NCBI RefSeq assembly: GCF_000410515.1
Contig: NC_021500.1
Coordinates: 4,650,001 to 4,714,000 of the forward strand
Length of the DNA: 64,000 bases
Direction of reading: 5' to 3'
From: Enterobacter sp. R4-368
GTDB taxonomy: Bacteria > Pseudomonadota > Gammaproteobacteria > Enterobacterales > Enterobacteriaceae
The first letter of the stretch is position 1, and every line of letters begins with the position of its first letter. The translations under genes were made by a program, and so were the position numbers. The notes beneath the pieces are model-generated. The model was given only the letters and a program-made list of their open reading frames with translations, ran no database searches and was not told the origin of the DNA. Below are positions 15,718 to 25,237 of this stretch, piece by piece.

Positions 15718-16071
15718 ATGTTTCTTAATCCAAAATATACCAACGTTCATCGTTCGCTACTTGCCATTATCAAACCTGCATTGAATGAACATGCTTTTGA
15801 AAATAAAAGAACGGACGCCTGTTTTGCGCTGAAAAAATTGATGGCGCTGTATAATGAACTTCGCGTTGAACTGACGCTGCAGCCATATCCGCCAGAGTTG
15901 ACCGATTTTTTATTTACCTATGAATGTGCGTTGATAACACTGGATGATTATTTACACTCCAGCTCCCCCAGAGAAATGAGTCACGCCATTAGCACCTGCT
16001 TTCAATATATAGAAACCGTCCCGGTATTGCTGCGGCGTGTTTCGGTTCAGTACCGCATGCAAGCCATGTGA
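15718..16071 (+). CDS. Unrecognised small helical protein in the flagellar island
   Basis: A 117-residue cytoplasmic protein, mostly helical by composition, with a conserved-looking middle FALKKLMALYNELRVELTL. The size and helical nature recall flagellar export chaperones such as FliT and FliS, but I cannot align it to either. AGAGGTG precedes the ATG at 15718. It lies between the LysR gene and the acidic protein gene, all on the plus strand. The 47-bp gap to the next gene suggests co-transcription. I find no convincing FliA promoter before it. Function unknown. Confidence 0.7.
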   Translation: MFLNPKYTNVHRSLLAIIKPALNEHAFENKRTDACFALKKLMALYNELRVELTLQPYPPELTDFLFTYECALITLDDYLHSSSPREMSHAISTCFQYIETVPVLLRRVSVQYRMQAM

Positions 16072-16117
16072 AAATTAATGATTTAGCTGTAGCGGAAATC
16101 TTATATCACTTTACGAG

Positions 16118-16585
16118 ATGGGTATGATGGATAATGTCGCCACTGAGCAGTTGGGGCTGTCGTTAGAACGGGCAAGTTTTTTAAAGAAAAGATCGCAATC
16201 ATTTCTGTCGGTCGCCAGACAATCTGGCTTAGCCGGTTACGCTTTTACTCAGCGGGATGATGCGCTGAGTGATGATCATGCTGCGGTGATTTCGGGTATG
16301 GAGTTTGGCGAAGAGGTGACGCTTTTGCAGGAGACTCTGCAGAATATCGATTTTGCTATCCATAAACTCGACGCGATAAATAATGATGAAGTGGCCGAAC
16401 CTGACGTGATGGCCTTTTATCAGGATGCAATCGAGCTTCTTGATGAGGCCGAAGCGCTGCTGGAAGAGTGCTGCGAAGTGGATCGTATTGACTACGCGAC
16501 GGATGAGATCGAATGGGATGAAAGTAGCCTGGTTCCCTTAGAAGACGATCCACTGTTTGCGGATGGCGAGGGCGAAGAGGAGTAA
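16118..16585 (+). CDS. Unrecognised acidic protein at the end of the flagellar island
   Basis: A 155-residue, strongly acidic protein. The N-terminal 40 residues are basic to neutral (LERASFLKKRSQSFLSVARQ), the middle is helical (EEVTLLQETLQNIDFAIHKLDAIN), and the C-terminus is almost all acidic (DEIEWDESSLVPLEDDPLFADGEGEEE in outline). No signal or membrane segment is seen. It follows the 117-residue gene by 46 bp. Two further ATGs (16124 and 16127) are possible starts. I do not recognise the family; an acidic tail can suggest a binding partner or chaperone, which is speculation. Confidence 0.65.
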   Translation: MGMMDNVATEQLGLSLERASFLKKRSQSFLSVARQSGLAGYAFTQRDDALSDDHAAVISGMEFGEEVTLLQETLQNIDFAIHKLDAINNDEVAEPDVMAFYQDAIELLDEAEALLEECCEVDRIDYATDEIEWDESSLVPLEDDPLFADGEGEEE

Positions 16586-16702
16586 CGTCTTTGCTGCTGG
16601 CTGCCAGACTTTATAGATTGCCGCGTGGGTGTACCGGATGGCGCCGGCGCGTTTGCTGTCAACAGCAGGCGATAACGTCAGCGCCACCGGTTAAAAACAG
16701 GT

Positions 16703-17332
16703 TCAGGTCACCGGGATCATTACCGCGTTTTTGAAGCCGGGACGTTCGCACAATTGCGCATACCAGCGTTGCAGGTTGGCGTGCGGTGCCCAACTTAACC
16801 CGGGGATATTGTAAAGGTTATAGATAAACGGGCCGACGGCGATGTCGCCGCAGCCAAACGCTTCCCCTGAGAGCCAGGGCTGCTTTGCCAGTACATCGTC
16901 GAGCATCGCGAACAGCCCATCCAGCGCTTTTTTGTTGGCTTCAATCGCGGCGTTGTCGCGCTGTTCCGGCGCGGTGCGCACCAGCCCCTGCAGCAGTGGG
17001 CCATGTTTTGGCGAAAGGGTGCTCAGCGCCCAGTCCATCCACTTTTCCCCTTGCGCTCGCTCAGCAGGGGAGTCGACCCACAAACGGCCCTGACCGTACT
17101 GCGCCGCCAGGTAACGCACGATGGTGTTGGATTCCCACAGCACCACGTTGGTTTCATCGTCCCGTAGCAGCGGCACCAGACCATTCGGGTTCATCGCCAG
17201 ATACTCAGGCTCATGGTTCACGCCGAACTCTCTGCCTGCCAGAATATGCTGGTACGGTAATTCCAGCTCTTCCAGCAGCCAGCGAACTTTTTTGACGTTA
17301 GTAGAGTTATTTCTGCCCCATAGCGTTATCAT
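16703..17332 (-). CDS. gstB: Glutathione S-transferase GstB
   Basis: A 209-residue cytosolic GST orthologous to E. coli GstB (YliJ), which acts on bromoacetate and related halogenated compounds. The N-terminus [16 protein letters not shown] carries the Ser/Asn active-site region. The thioredoxin-like domain has NPNGLVPLL with the cis-Pro and [15 protein letters not shown], and the helical domain ends [11 protein letters not shown] chose the ATG at 17332 (AGGT upstream) because it gives the E. coli N-terminus; a longer frame adds 23 residues. In E. coli it follows yliI directly; here the flagellar island separates them. Divergent from dacC. Confidence 0.92.
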   Translation of the reverse strand: MITLWGRNNSTNVKKVRWLLEELELPYQHILAGREFGVNHEPEYLAMNPNGLVPLLRDDETNVVLWESNTIVRYLAAQYGQGRLWVDSPAERAQGEKWMDWALSTLSPKHGPLLQGLVRTAPEQRDNAAIEANKKALDGLFAMLDDVLAKQPWLSGEAFGCGDIAVGPFIYNLYNIPGLSWAPHANLQRWYAQLCERPGFKNAVMIPVT

Positions 17333-17668
17333 TTTTACCTCAGTGGTGTGAATGAGTGTCGGTGTGACATTCATCGTGTGCCAATCTCCGACATTCTTCA
17401 AGTTGCAGATGTGCGGGTTTTGTTACCGGTTTCTTCGTAAGCGTCGTTCCTTCGGCGCCAGCGCAAGCACGGCTCAACGCGCGAGGTGCAACGCGAATGA
17501 TTCAGGGGATAAATATTCAGCACAAACGGAGCGCAACACGCTGTTATTGCGTAAACTTTAAAAACTTTACCCAGTGACGGTTTTTTTCGTTTCGTTTGTG
17601 CGCTATTACTCACCGTTTGTTGCGGCACGGTGTTGTGACGTTTTTGAATGGATACTCGGGTGGCCCCT
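17333..17668. other. Intergenic region gstB / dacC with nested inverted repeats
   Basis: A 336-bp divergent region. A 9-bp inverted repeat, GCACAAACG (17520-17528) and CGTTTGTGC (17593-17601), encloses an imperfect palindrome, GTAAACTTT..AAACTTTAC (17551-17570). These lie 70-150 bp before dacC and could be regulatory. A T7 run follows at 17580-17587. Confidence 0.5.
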
Positions 17669-18871
17669 ATGACGCATTTCTCTTTATCCCTTCGCAGCCT
17701 GGTTGCGGGCTCTGCGCTGTTGATGCTTTTCTCCCCTTCGTTGTACGCGGTGGAACAAACGCCGGGTGCGCCTACCGTCGATGCGAGGGCGTGGATCCTG
17801 ATGGATTACGCCAGCGGTAAGGTGCTGGCAGAAGGCAACGCTGACGAGAAGCTTGATCCTGCCAGCCTCACGAAGCTGATGACCAGCTATGTAGTTGGCC
17901 AGGCGCTGAAAGCCGGAAAAATTCATCTCACTGATACAGTGACCGTCGGCAAAGACGCCTGGGCGACCGGCAACCCGGCGCTGCGTGGCTCTTCGCTGAT
18001 GTTCCTGAAACCCGGCGATCAGGTTTCCGTGGCCGATCTCAACAAAGGCGTGATTATCCAGTCCGGCAACGATGCCAGTATCGCCATCGCAGATTTTGTG
18101 GCGGGCAGTCAGGACTCATTCGTCAGCCTGATGAACAGCTACGCGCAAAAACTCGGCCTGACCAATACCACCTTTAAAACGGTACATGGCCTGGATGCGC
18201 CGGGGCAGTTCAGCACCGCGCGTGATATGGCGCTGCTCGGCAAAGCACTGATTCGTGATGTGCCGGACGAGTACGCCATTCACAAAGAAAAAGAGTTCAC
18301 CTTCAATAAGATCCGCCAGCCGAACCGTAACCGGTTGCTGTGGAGCACCAGCATGAACGTGGATGGCATGAAAACTGGCACCACCGATGGCGCGGGTTAC
18401 AACCTGGTGGCCTCGGCGACGCAAGGTGATATGCGCCTGATTTCTGTGGTGCTGGGCGCGAAAACCGATCGCATCCGTTTTAATGAGTCAGAAAAATTGC
18501 TCACTTGGGGTTTCCGTTTCTTCGACACGGTTACGCCTATCAAGCCTGACGCGACGTTTGTCAGCCAGCGCGTGTGGTTTGGCGATGAGAGCGAAGCGAA
18601 ACTTGGCGCGGGCGATACAGGCTCTATCACCATTCCTAAGGGGCAATTAAATAACCTGAAAGCCAGCTACACCTTAACGCAGCCGGAACTGCAGGCACCG
18701 CTGGCTAAAGGCCAGGTGGTGGGCACCATCGATTTTCAGTTGAACGGTAAAACCATTGAGCAACGTCCGCTGGTGGTGATGGAAGCGGTGGAAGAGGCCG
18801 GTTTCATTGGCCGGATGTGGGATTTTGTGTTGCTGAAATTGCATCAGTGGTTTGGCGGCTGGTTCTCCTGA
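17669..18871 (+). CDS. dacC: D-alanyl-D-alanine carboxypeptidase DacC (PBP6a)
   Basis: A 400-residue penicillin-binding protein 6, the same length as E. coli DacC. It removes the terminal D-Ala from peptidoglycan pentapeptides. A signal peptide (about 1-27) leads into the S11 peptidase domain with all three motifs: SLTK (nucleophile Ser, near 66), SGN (near 132) and KTG (near 235). After a beta-rich PBP5 C-terminal domain comes the amphipathic membrane anchor [20 protein letters not shown]. The ATG at 17669 fits the E. coli N-terminus; an ATG at 17648 would add seven residues. Divergent from gstB, convergent with deoR. Confidence 0.96.
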   Translation: MTHFSLSLRSLVAGSALLMLFSPSLYAVEQTPGAPTVDARAWILMDYASGKVLAEGNADEKLDPASLTKLMTSYVVGQALKAGKIHLTDTVTVGKDAWATGNPALRGSSLMFLKPGDQVSVADLNKGVIIQSGNDASIAIADFVAGSQDSFVSLMNSYAQKLGLTNTTFKTVHGLDAPGQFSTARDMALLGKALIRDVPDEYAIHKEKEFTFNKIRQPNRNRLLWSTSMNVDGMKTGTTDGAGYNLVASATQGDMRLISVVLGAKTDRIRFNESEKLLTWGFRFFDTVTPIKPDATFVSQRVWFGDESEAKLGAGDTGSITIPKGQLNNLKASYTLTQPELQAPLAKGQVVGTIDFQLNGKTIEQRPLVVMEAVEEAGFIGRMWDFVLLKLHQWFGGWFS

Positions 18872-18902
18872 TACAACCTCGACCGTGCCCAGCCGGGCGC
18901 GG

Positions 18903-19661
18903 TCAATAGAGCAACGTTAGCTGGTGTTTTTTTGCTTCGCTCTCCAGCGCTTCGTCGGGGCGACAGTCGCTGACCAGTACATCAAAGCGGCTTAATGGCC
19001 CCATGCAGGCCGAACGCACTTTGCCGAACTTGCTGTGATCCACCACCAGAACGTGGTATTGCGCGCAGGCCATCGCCCAGTGTTTTACCGGCAACTCTTC
19101 CAGATTAAAACAGGTCGCGCCCTGCTGCGCATGCACGCCCGCCGCCGAATAAAAGGCGATATCCGGGCGCAGATTGTTCAGCGTTTCGTTGAAGTTCAAC
19201 GGTTTGAAAATGGCGTTGCTGGCGTGGAACTCACCGCCGCTGAGAATGGCGCGACACTGTGGTTTTTCCTGTAATGCCAGAAAGGTGTTCAGTGAGTAAC
19301 AGACGCCGGTGAAGGGCAGATCGTCCGCAATGGCTTCAATGATCCACGGCGTGGTGGTGCCGCAATCGAAAAAGGCCATCTGATGCGCTTTAAGTAGCCC
19401 GGCGGCAAGTTTTGCCGCGTGGCGCTTCTCTTCTACCAGACGATTTTTTTGGTCGCTTAACAGATAATGGCTGGCGGAGCGCGGCTCCAGGACGATGTAA
19501 CCGCCCAGCAGCACGACCGGCGCGCTGTTGGCGCTGAGATCGCGGCGAATGGTCATTTCAGATACGCCAAGCAGCGTCGCCGCCTCTTTCAGGTGCAGTT
19601 TATCGCTGCGCTTGAGCGCCGCCAGCAGCTGGCCTATCCGTTCGTCGCGTCTTGTTTCCAT
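18903..19661 (-). CDS. deoR: Deoxyribose operon repressor DeoR
   Basis: A 252-residue DeoR-family repressor, the same length as in E. coli. It represses deoCABD and other nucleoside-catabolism genes and is released by deoxyribose-5-phosphate. The N-terminal helix-turn-helix is visible in RSDKLHLKEAATLLGVSEMTIRRDL (about 18-42, written here in outline). The sugar-phosphate sensor domain follows, with the FDCGTTTPWIIEAI loop near 95. The ATG at 19661 gives the E. coli start METRRxERI. It follows ybjG on the same strand with a terminator hairpin between them. Confidence 0.95.
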   Translation of the reverse strand: METRRDERIGQLLAALKRSDKLHLKEAATLLGVSEMTIRRDLSANSAPVVLLGGYIVLEPRSASHYLLSDQKNRLVEEKRHAAKLAAGLLKAHQMAFFDCGTTTPWIIEAIADDLPFTGVCYSLNTFLALQEKPQCRAILSGGEFHASNAIFKPLNFNETLNNLRPDIAFYSAAGVHAQQGATCFNLEELPVKHWAMACAQYHVLVVDHSKFGKVRSACMGPLSRFDVLVSDCRPDEALESEAKKHQLTLLY

Positions 19662-19682
19662 AATTCCCCTGAATAAAAGAAA

Positions 19683-19701
19683 GCCCTGCATTGAGCAGGG
19701 C
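19683..19701 (-). terminator. Terminator after ybjG
   Basis: On the minus strand GCCCTGC, a 5-base loop and GCAGGGC are followed by TTTCTTTTA. It lies between the ybjG stop and the deoR start, separating the two units. Confidence 0.75.
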
Positions 19702-19726
19702 GTTCATATTACCTTTGCCTCAGGGC

Positions 19727-20335
19727 TTAGTCACGTACCCAGCCGCGGCGAATCAGCATGGCGAAACAGGCGCGATAGAGTTGTTGCACACTGTGGTAGA
19801 GCGCCGGGCCAAAGCCTTGCCAGAGGATTTGCGCCGACAAACAGCCGCCGATGCCAACCAGCAGCGCGCCGAGCATATCCAGCGGCCAGTGCACGCCAAG
19901 ATAAACGCGTGACCAGGCGATGGTCAGACCGATGACCATCAACAGCGCGCCCGACCACAAACGGTGCCAGGCAAGGAAAGCGACCGCAAAGGTGAAGATC
20001 ACCGTGCCGTGATCGCTCGGGAAAGAACTGTCCGGTGCATGGTGCAGGAAGTTGTAGCCCACGCGATCGGCAAAGGGGCGATCGTGGGGGAAAAAATGCC
20101 CCAGCAACGCCGAACAACAAAGACTGACCAGCATCGCCAGTGTGACTTTAATTACCAGCTGGCGCTGCGCGTTCACCTGTTCGCGTGGACCCCATAACCA
20201 GAGGCCAACGGCTAGCAGCGGTACGATGCTAATCAAATCGCTGGCGGCAAAATCGGCAAACGCAATCAGCCAGCGCGGAGAGTCTGGCGTGGCGTTAATC
20301 CAGTAAAACAGGGTGTAATTCAGGCTCTCTAACAT
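19727..20335 (-). CDS. ybjG: Undecaprenyl-diphosphatase YbjG
   Basis: A 202-residue inner-membrane PAP2-family phosphatase, BcrC type. It dephosphorylates undecaprenyl diphosphate to recycle the lipid carrier for peptidoglycan and O-antigen, and gives low bacitracin resistance. Motifs of the acid-phosphatase signature are in order: HDRPFADR near 83, PSSFPSDHG-like SFPSDHG near 104, and SRVYLGVHWPLDM near 147. About five to six membrane helices. The ATG at 20335 matches the E. coli N-terminus (MLExLNxxLFxWINA); upstream codons lack a ribosome-binding site. Divergent from mdfA. Confidence 0.93.
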   Translation of the reverse strand: MLESLNYTLFYWINATPDSPRWLIAFADFAASDLISIVPLLAVGLWLWGPREQVNAQRQLVIKVTLAMLVSLCCSALLGHFFPHDRPFADRVGYNFLHHAPDSSFPSDHGTVIFTFAVAFLAWHRLWSGALLMVIGLTIAWSRVYLGVHWPLDMLGALLVGIGGCLSAQILWQGFGPALYHSVQQLYRACFAMLIRRGWVRD

Positions 20336-20609
20336 ACGTTTGTTACTCTTTGATGAAATAAGCAAAATTGACGCGAAAGTGCCCACCTTAAAAGCGGCAT
20401 GATTAACGGTAAAGTGGTTTTGTCTTACTCATCTGAGAGTTAGACGATTCCTGGAGTAAAGCACGGAAGGCGTATAGTACGGCGGTGCACTTAAGTGAAC
20501 CTTAAACGAACTGAAATGTGCTTTATTTATTGTGTGACTGAAAATTTCCTATCGCTGCAAAGCGGCTTTGATTACACTCTGCGCGATTTTTCATAGATGA
20601 AGAGATTGC

Positions 20610-21842
20610 ATGCAAAACCATTCCTTAACGGGCCAACGTCTGGGACGACGGGCGCTACTGTTTCCCCTCTGCCTGGTGCTTTACGAATTCTCCACCTATA
20701 TCGCCAACGATATGATCCAGCCCGGCATGCTGGCCGTGGTGGAGCAGTACAACGCCGGCATTGAGTGGGTTCCAACGTCAATGACCGCTTACCTCGCGGG
20801 CGGCATGTTTTTGCAGTGGCTGCTGGGGCCGCTGTCGGATCGCATTGGCCGCCGCCCGGTGATGCTGACCGGCGTGGTGTGGTTTATCGTTACTTGCCTG
20901 GCAACACTGCTGGCGCAGGACATTGAGCAATTCACGTTACTGCGCTTTTTGCAGGGCATTAGCCTGTGCTTTATTGGCGCGGTAGGTTACGCGGCGATCC
21001 AGGAATCCTTCGAAGAAGCGGTGTGCATAAAAATCACCGCGCTGATGGCAAACGTGGCGCTGATAGCGCCGCTGCTCGGTCCGCTGGTGGGCGCTGCGTG
21101 GGTGCATGCCGCGCCGTGGCAGGGAATGTTTGTCCTCTTCGCGTTGCTGGCGGCTTTCTCCTTTGTTGGCCTGCAACGGGCAATGCCGGAGACCGCCACG
21201 CGGCTGGGTGAAAAGCTCTCCTTTAAAGCCTTGTGGCGCGACTATGTCGAAGTGATGAAGAACCTGCGTTTTGTCGCCGGGGCGCTGGCGACAGGTTTTG
21301 TCAGCCTGCCTTTGCTGGCGTGGATTGCCCAGTCGCCGATTATCATCATCAGCGGCGAGCAACTGAGTAGCTATGAATACGGCTTGTTGCAGGTGCCGAT
21401 TTTTGGCGCTCTGATTATCGGTAACCTGGTACTGGCGCGACTGACTTCACGGCGCACTGTGCGCGCGTTGATCATTATGGGCGGCTGGCCTATCGCGGCC
21501 GGGTTGCTGCTGGCGGCTGTTGCGACAGTTGCCTCTTCGCATGCCTATTTGTGGATGACCGCCGGGCTGAGCCTTTACGCCTTTGGTATCGGGCTGGCGA
21601 ATGCCGGGCTGGTGCGTCTGACCCTGTTTGCCAGCGATATGAGTAAAGGCACCGTTTCGGCGGCAATGGGCATGTTGCAGATGTTTATTTTTACCGTCGG
21701 TATCGAAATCAGTAAACACGCCTGGCTGAGCGGCGGCAATGGCTTGTTCAGCCTCTTCAACCTGGCTAATGGCGTACTGTGGCTGGGCTTGATGGTGGTA
21801 TTTCTGCGTGATAAACGAGTGGGGAATTCGCTGGAAGGATAG
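20610..21842 (+). CDS. mdfA: Multidrug/proton antiporter MdfA
   Basis: A 410-residue major-facilitator-superfamily exporter with 12 membrane helices, the same length as E. coli MdfA (Cmr). It exports chloramphenicol, cationic dyes and Na+/K+ in exchange for protons. The key acidic residues are present in helix 1: [16 protein letters not shown], with Glu26 and Asp34. MFS motif A is intact ([13 protein letters not shown]). Motif C is also present ([15 protein letters not shown]). The start is as in E. coli (MQN...). Divergent from ybjG across a 274-bp region. In E. coli ybjH and ybjI follow; here ybjJ does. Confidence 0.96.
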   Translation: MQNHSLTGQRLGRRALLFPLCLVLYEFSTYIANDMIQPGMLAVVEQYNAGIEWVPTSMTAYLAGGMFLQWLLGPLSDRIGRRPVMLTGVVWFIVTCLATLLAQDIEQFTLLRFLQGISLCFIGAVGYAAIQESFEEAVCIKITALMANVALIAPLLGPLVGAAWVHAAPWQGMFVLFALLAAFSFVGLQRAMPETATRLGEKLSFKALWRDYVEVMKNLRFVAGALATGFVSLPLLAWIAQSPIIIISGEQLSSYEYGLLQVPIFGALIIGNLVLARLTSRRTVRALIIMGGWPIAAGLLLAAVATVASSHAYLWMTAGLSLYAFGIGLANAGLVRLTLFASDMSKGTVSAAMGMLQMFIFTVGIEISKHAWLSGGNGLFSLFNLANGVLWLGLMVVFLRDKRVGNSLEG

Positions 21843-21867
21843 GGCGGCGCGCATTAACAGCGCCGCC
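21843..21867. terminator. Bidirectional terminator between mdfA and ybjJ
   Basis: GGCGGCGC, a 9-base loop and GCGCCGCC form a GC-only 8-bp stem immediately after the mdfA stop and six bases before the ybjJ stop. Confidence 0.65.
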
Positions 21868-21873
21868 GCGTAA

Positions 21874-23076
21874 TCAGCAGGTTTCAGCCTGTGTTTCCGG
21901 AGCCGGTTTGGCGACCGCGCGGGCAACCACGGCGGCAATCAGCACCAGCCCCATCACCACCAGCATGGCGCTACGCAGGCCGTAGTGCTCGCCGAGAAAA
22001 CCGAGCAGCGGCGGGCCAACGAGAAACGCCAGGTAGCCGGTGGTGGCGACCACGCTGACGCGGGTAGCCGCGTCCGGGCCGGTATCGCTGGCGGCGGAAA
22101 TGGTCAGTGGGAAACCGAGCGAGGCACCAAGCCCCCACAAAATCACCGAGAAGCCCGCCACCCAGGCACTATCAACGAAGATAATCAGCCCGATGCCCAG
22201 CGCACCCATCAACGCGCTGGCGCGCACCACTGTGACGCGGCTGTAACGGTCAATAAACCAGCCGCCGATAAATCGCCCGACGGTCATTCCAAGAGTAAAA
22301 CCGGTGTAGATCAGCGAGCCGGACGTCGGGCTAAAGCCGTGCCCGTCCACCATCAATAGCGGCAACCAGTCGTTGGCGGAACCTTCGGCAAATGCCATTG
22401 CGAGCACGACCACGCCAATCAGCAACAGTTGGGTATCACGCCAGAACGGTTGCCCTTTTTTCGCGCGCGCTTTCTCCTCGGCGGAGTCTTTGCCGGTGCC
22501 AGGCGGAATGGCGGAAATCGCCAGCATGATGGGAACAATCGCCACCAGTGCCGCCGCCAGAATGTGCCAGTTGGCCGCCAGGCCAACAGCGGTAACGCTC
22601 ATACCAATGCCTGCGCCGACCAGCGTGCCGAAGCTGTAAAAACCGTGCATCATGGGCAGCACGGTTTTGCCCATTTCGCGCTCGACTTCCGCGCCTTCGA
22701 TATTCATTGCCACTTCGCCCGCACCCAGGCTGCCGCCGAAAAGAGCCAGACCAACGGCAAATAACAGTGGAGATGCCAGCCACAATGCGATACTCAGCAC
22801 CACCATGCCGATGACGCTGAACGACATGCTGGCGCGGATCACTTTCCGCGCGCCAAAGCGCTTTACCAGCCAACCGGAGGAGAGAATGCCGCTCATCGAA
22901 CCGACCGACAGGCCAAACAGCACCACGCCCATTTCAGCGGTGGAAACCGATAAAATATCGCGGATTGCGGGCGTTCGTGTAGCCCACGAGGCCATTAATA
23001 GCCCCGGTATAAAAAAGAAGGTAAACAGCGCCCACAAGCGATGTTGCAGGGCTTTTCGCGAAGCATTTCCAGTCAT
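21874..23076 (-). CDS. ybjJ: MFS transporter YbjJ
   Basis: A 400-residue inner-membrane major-facilitator protein with about 12 helices, orthologous to E. coli YbjJ (402). Motif A is seen as [15 protein letters not shown] near 67, and the second-half copy as [14 protein letters not shown]. Substrate unknown. Family fucose-permease-like. The ATG at 23076 was chosen because the 18 residues of the longer frame have no homology. It is divergent from the TetR gene rcdA, whose product or palindromic site may control it. Confidence 0.9.
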   Translation of the reverse strand: MTGNASRKALQHRLWALFTFFFIPGLLMASWATRTPAIRDILSVSTAEMGVVLFGLSVGSMSGILSSGWLVKRFGARKVIRASMSFSVIGMVVLSIALWLASPLLFAVGLALFGGSLGAGEVAMNIEGAEVEREMGKTVLPMMHGFYSFGTLVGAGIGMSVTAVGLAANWHILAAALVAIVPIMLAISAIPPGTGKDSAEEKARAKKGQPFWRDTQLLLIGVVVLAMAFAEGSANDWLPLLMVDGHGFSPTSGSLIYTGFTLGMTVGRFIGGWFIDRYSRVTVVRASALMGALGIGLIIFVDSAWVAGFSVILWGLGASLGFPLTISAASDTGPDAATRVSVVATTGYLAFLVGPPLLGFLGEHYGLRSAMLVVMGLVLIAAVVARAVAKPAPETQAETC

Positions 23077-23123
23077 AACGTCACGGCAAAGAGGGAAAAG
23101 ATAAGACAACACTAGCAAGCAAG

Positions 23124-23137
23124 TGTACATTTGTACA
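23124..23137. promoter_or_regulatory. TGTACA dyad, possible RcdA operator
   Basis: TGTACA-TT-TGTACA: two self-complementary hexamers two bases apart, 19 bp before the rcdA ATG and in the ybjJ/rcdA divergent gap of 80 bp. TetR regulators often bind such a dyad in front of their own gene. Inference only. Confidence 0.45.
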
Positions 23138-23156
23138 TAAATGAGTGAGAGGATCT

Positions 23157-23699
23157 ATGGCCCGAAGACCCAACGACCCGCAGCGGCGTGACCGCATTCT
23201 GCAAGCGACGCTGGATACCATCGCCGCACACGGGATTCAGGCGGTGACGCACCGTAAAATAGCCAGCTGTGCGGATGTGCCGCTGGGCTCAATGACCTAT
23301 TACTTTTCCGGTATCGATGCGTTATTAGCTGAGGCTTTCAGTCTGTTTACCCGGCAGATGTCGGCGCAATATGCCGCTTTTTTCGACGGCGTTGACAGTC
23401 AGGCAAAAGCCTGTGAGGCGCTAACCGAGCTGATTTACAGCGCCCAGGTGACCACCGCGCGCAATATGGAACTGATGTACCAGCTGTATGCGTTTATGAG
23501 CCGCCAGCCCACGCTGAAAAGTGTGATGCAAGACTGGATGCGCACCAGCCAGACCATGCTGGAGCACTGGTTCGAACCGATGACGGCACGTGCGCTGGAT
23601 GCGTTTATCGAAGGGATGACGCTGCATTTTGTGGTCGATCGCGAGCCGCTGAGCCGCGAAGCTATTCGCTTAATGATCGGGCGTCTCGCCGGGCAATGA
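23157..23699 (+). CDS. rcdA: TetR-family regulator RcdA (YbjK)
   Basis: A 180-residue TetR-family regulator, orthologous to E. coli RcdA (178), which activates csgD and so curli/biofilm genes. The N-terminal helix-turn-helix runs [25 protein letters not shown] (about 25-49, in outline). The C-terminal ligand domain keeps [14 protein letters not shown]. The ATG at 23157 has GAGAGGA before it. Its last 30 bp overlap the converging ComB-like gene. Divergent from ybjJ. Confidence 0.9.
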   Translation: MARRPNDPQRRDRILQATLDTIAAHGIQAVTHRKIASCADVPLGSMTYYFSGIDALLAEAFSLFTRQMSAQYAAFFDGVDSQAKACEALTELIYSAQVTTARNMELMYQLYAFMSRQPTLKSVMQDWMRTSQTMLEHWFEPMTARALDAFIEGMTLHFVVDREPLSREAIRLMIGRLAGQ

Positions 23700-24416
23700 G
23701 CGGTACGCGTTGTCGATTAATGCACAGGCGCGATGGCTTGCGTCAAGCGCGAGACACAGTTCTACGTCCGCTGAAAAACCCCGGGCGTGGAGTTCACTGG
23801 CGGATGCGCAGTAATGAAGAGCACTGAAGTCACCGCCCTGAAATGCGGCCTTTGCCACTTGCGCTTCAGGCGAGAGTTTACGCTTGCCAAGTGCGGCAAT
23901 AATGGCACCCGCCGCCAGATAATCCTCCAGCGCCGGGCGCAGGCTACCATCCGGCCAGCGTTCCCCGGCCGGGATCAGCAAAATGCGCTCAAAGCCTGCA
24001 CAAGCTTTCGCGGTCGCCAGTCGGTTGCGAAAACAGCCGCTAAACACCGCTGCGCCGCAATCGCGTGCTTTAAACGAAAGCGTGGAACCGTTAGGTGAGG
24101 GGAGCACCAGCCGGTGTCCGGCGGGAATATGCAGTAACGAGGCGGGCGAGAGTGTGTAATTCCCACCGGCAAAGGTGCGGTCAAAACTGGCGACGTCGGC
24201 ATGGTTTTCCTGTGCGTAGCGCTGCGCGCTCGCATCTTTCCATGGCCATGGGTAAATCAGCGCCTGGTTATCAGTGGCGATGCTAACGCACGTGGAGAAC
24301 GACATCACGTCGACAATCACCACACAATCGGCTTCCTGCGCCAGCTGCTCCGCTGCAGTTAAACCCCACTCCAGACGCACATCGAACGAGCTTTGGCTGT
24401 ACCACTGTGCACACAT
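23670..24416 (-). CDS. ComB-like 2-phosphosulfolactate phosphatase family protein
   Basis: A 248-residue protein of the ComB family (PF04029 type). Family landmarks are [16 protein letters not shown] (33-48, the DVLRAST-like metal-binding strand), [11 protein letters not shown] (about 104-114) and the C-terminal [15 protein letters not shown]. True ComB hydrolyses 2-phosphosulfolactate in archaeal coenzyme M synthesis; that pathway does not exist in enterobacteria, so the substrate here is probably another phosphorylated small acid. It follows the 72-residue gene by 11 bp, forming an operon, and its end overlaps rcdA. Not present at this place in E. coli. Confidence 0.8.
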   Translation of the reverse strand: MCAQWYSQSSFDVRLEWGLTAAEQLAQEADCVVIVDVMSFSTCVSIATDNQALIYPWPWKDASAQRYAQENHADVASFDRTFAGGNYTLSPASLLHIPAGHRLVLPSPNGSTLSFKARDCGAAVFSGCFRNRLATAKACAGFERILLIPAGERWPDGSLRPALEDYLAAGAIIAALGKRKLSPEAQVAKAAFQGGDFSALHYCASASELHARGFSADVELCLALDASHRACALIDNAYRSLPGETPDH

Positions 24417-24427
24417 TTTCTGCTCCT

Positions 24428-24646
24428 TTATTCCACGCGAAAAACATCAGGATGTTGTTCCGTTGCGGCCTCATGGAAAATATCCCCCAACCAGCCGGGG
24501 ATCTCCGCTTCGCTTAATTCACTCGGAACGATGATGTTATAAAGGCGCGAATGCTTGCCTTCGTTTCTGTCCACGCGGAACACGTGCCAGCCATCCCCCA
24601 CGCGTTTCACCCCAATATAACGGCCAAAAACGTTGTAAATCAGCAT
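24428..24646 (-). CDS. Small protein in operon with the ComB-like gene
   Basis: A 72-residue cytoplasmic protein (MLIYNVFGRYIGVKRVGDGW...). It looks like a small beta-rich fold followed by an acidic helix (SELSEAEIPGWLGDIFHEAA). AGGAG precedes the ATG at 24646. It is first in a two-gene unit, with the ComB-like gene 11 bp downstream. I do not recognise the family. Confidence 0.72.
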   Translation of the reverse strand: MLIYNVFGRYIGVKRVGDGWHVFRVDRNEGKHSRLYNIIVPSELSEAEIPGWLGDIFHEAATEQHPDVFRVE

Positions 24647-24772
24647 CAGGGGGGCTCCTTACGGTGTCGGGTAATGGTTAAAAAAGAGCACAATGAAAAA
24701 CACGGCGCTGGCGATTGCTTTAGTATTAATGCAAAAATAGGTAATTCAAACAACCCATTGAAAAGGAATAAA

Positions 24773-25237
24773 ATGTTTTTAGACACTGTAATGTGGCTAA
24801 TATCCGTGGCAGCGTTTCTCGCCTGGATCTTTGGTATCACTTTAAAAAATACCTTTGCCACCAATGCGAAACATTTTGCCCTTTTTTTGCTTGTGCATCT
24901 GATGTTGAGCGGTGCTGCCATTATGCTGAAAAAGCACGGCGTTGCGGGTGTTAGCAGAGACTCCGGTCCGTGGGTGCTTACCGGTCTCAGGCTGTTTTTA
25001 AAATGTTATATGGCGTTTGCGATGATCATAACGGTGAGTTTTTTCTTTGCGCTTATCAGCAAAGGTGCACAACAGATGACGCATTTTCATAAAACCTATA
25101 ACGCCGCGAATCTGCACCGCAACCCGCTTAAGTTCTACCTGCGTCGCGAAGCGGGGATTGTATGGGCCTACGGGCTCTGCTTTTTAGCAGGAGGCGTTTA
25201 TGTGCTGTGGGCGATATGGTTTCGTCTGGCGTTTTAA
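24773..25237 (+). CDS. Membrane protein, function unknown
   Basis: A 154-residue inner-membrane protein with four hydrophobic segments (about 5-22, 34-54, 67-92 and 130-150). A basic cytoplasmic loop with His residues (HFHKTYNAANLHRNPLKFYL) lies before the last helix. AAAGGA precedes the ATG at 24773; the longer frame upstream overlaps the 72-residue gene and looks non-coding. AT-rich codons suggest acquisition. It ends in a 4-bp overlap with the converging membrane-protein gene. Family not recognised. Confidence 0.68.
   Translation: MFLDTVMWLISVAAFLAWIFGITLKNTFATNAKHFALFLLVHLMLSGAAIMLKKHGVAGVSRDSGPWVLTGLRLFLKCYMAFAMIITVSFFFALISKGAQQMTHFHKTYNAANLHRNPLKFYLRREAGIVWAYGLCFLAGGVYVLWAIWFRLAF

Noticed and set aside
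24551..24772. Upstream extension of the 154-residue membrane protein
   Set aside because: It would overlap the oppositely oriented 72-residue gene and lacks a ribosome-binding site; the ATG at 24773 has AAAGGA.
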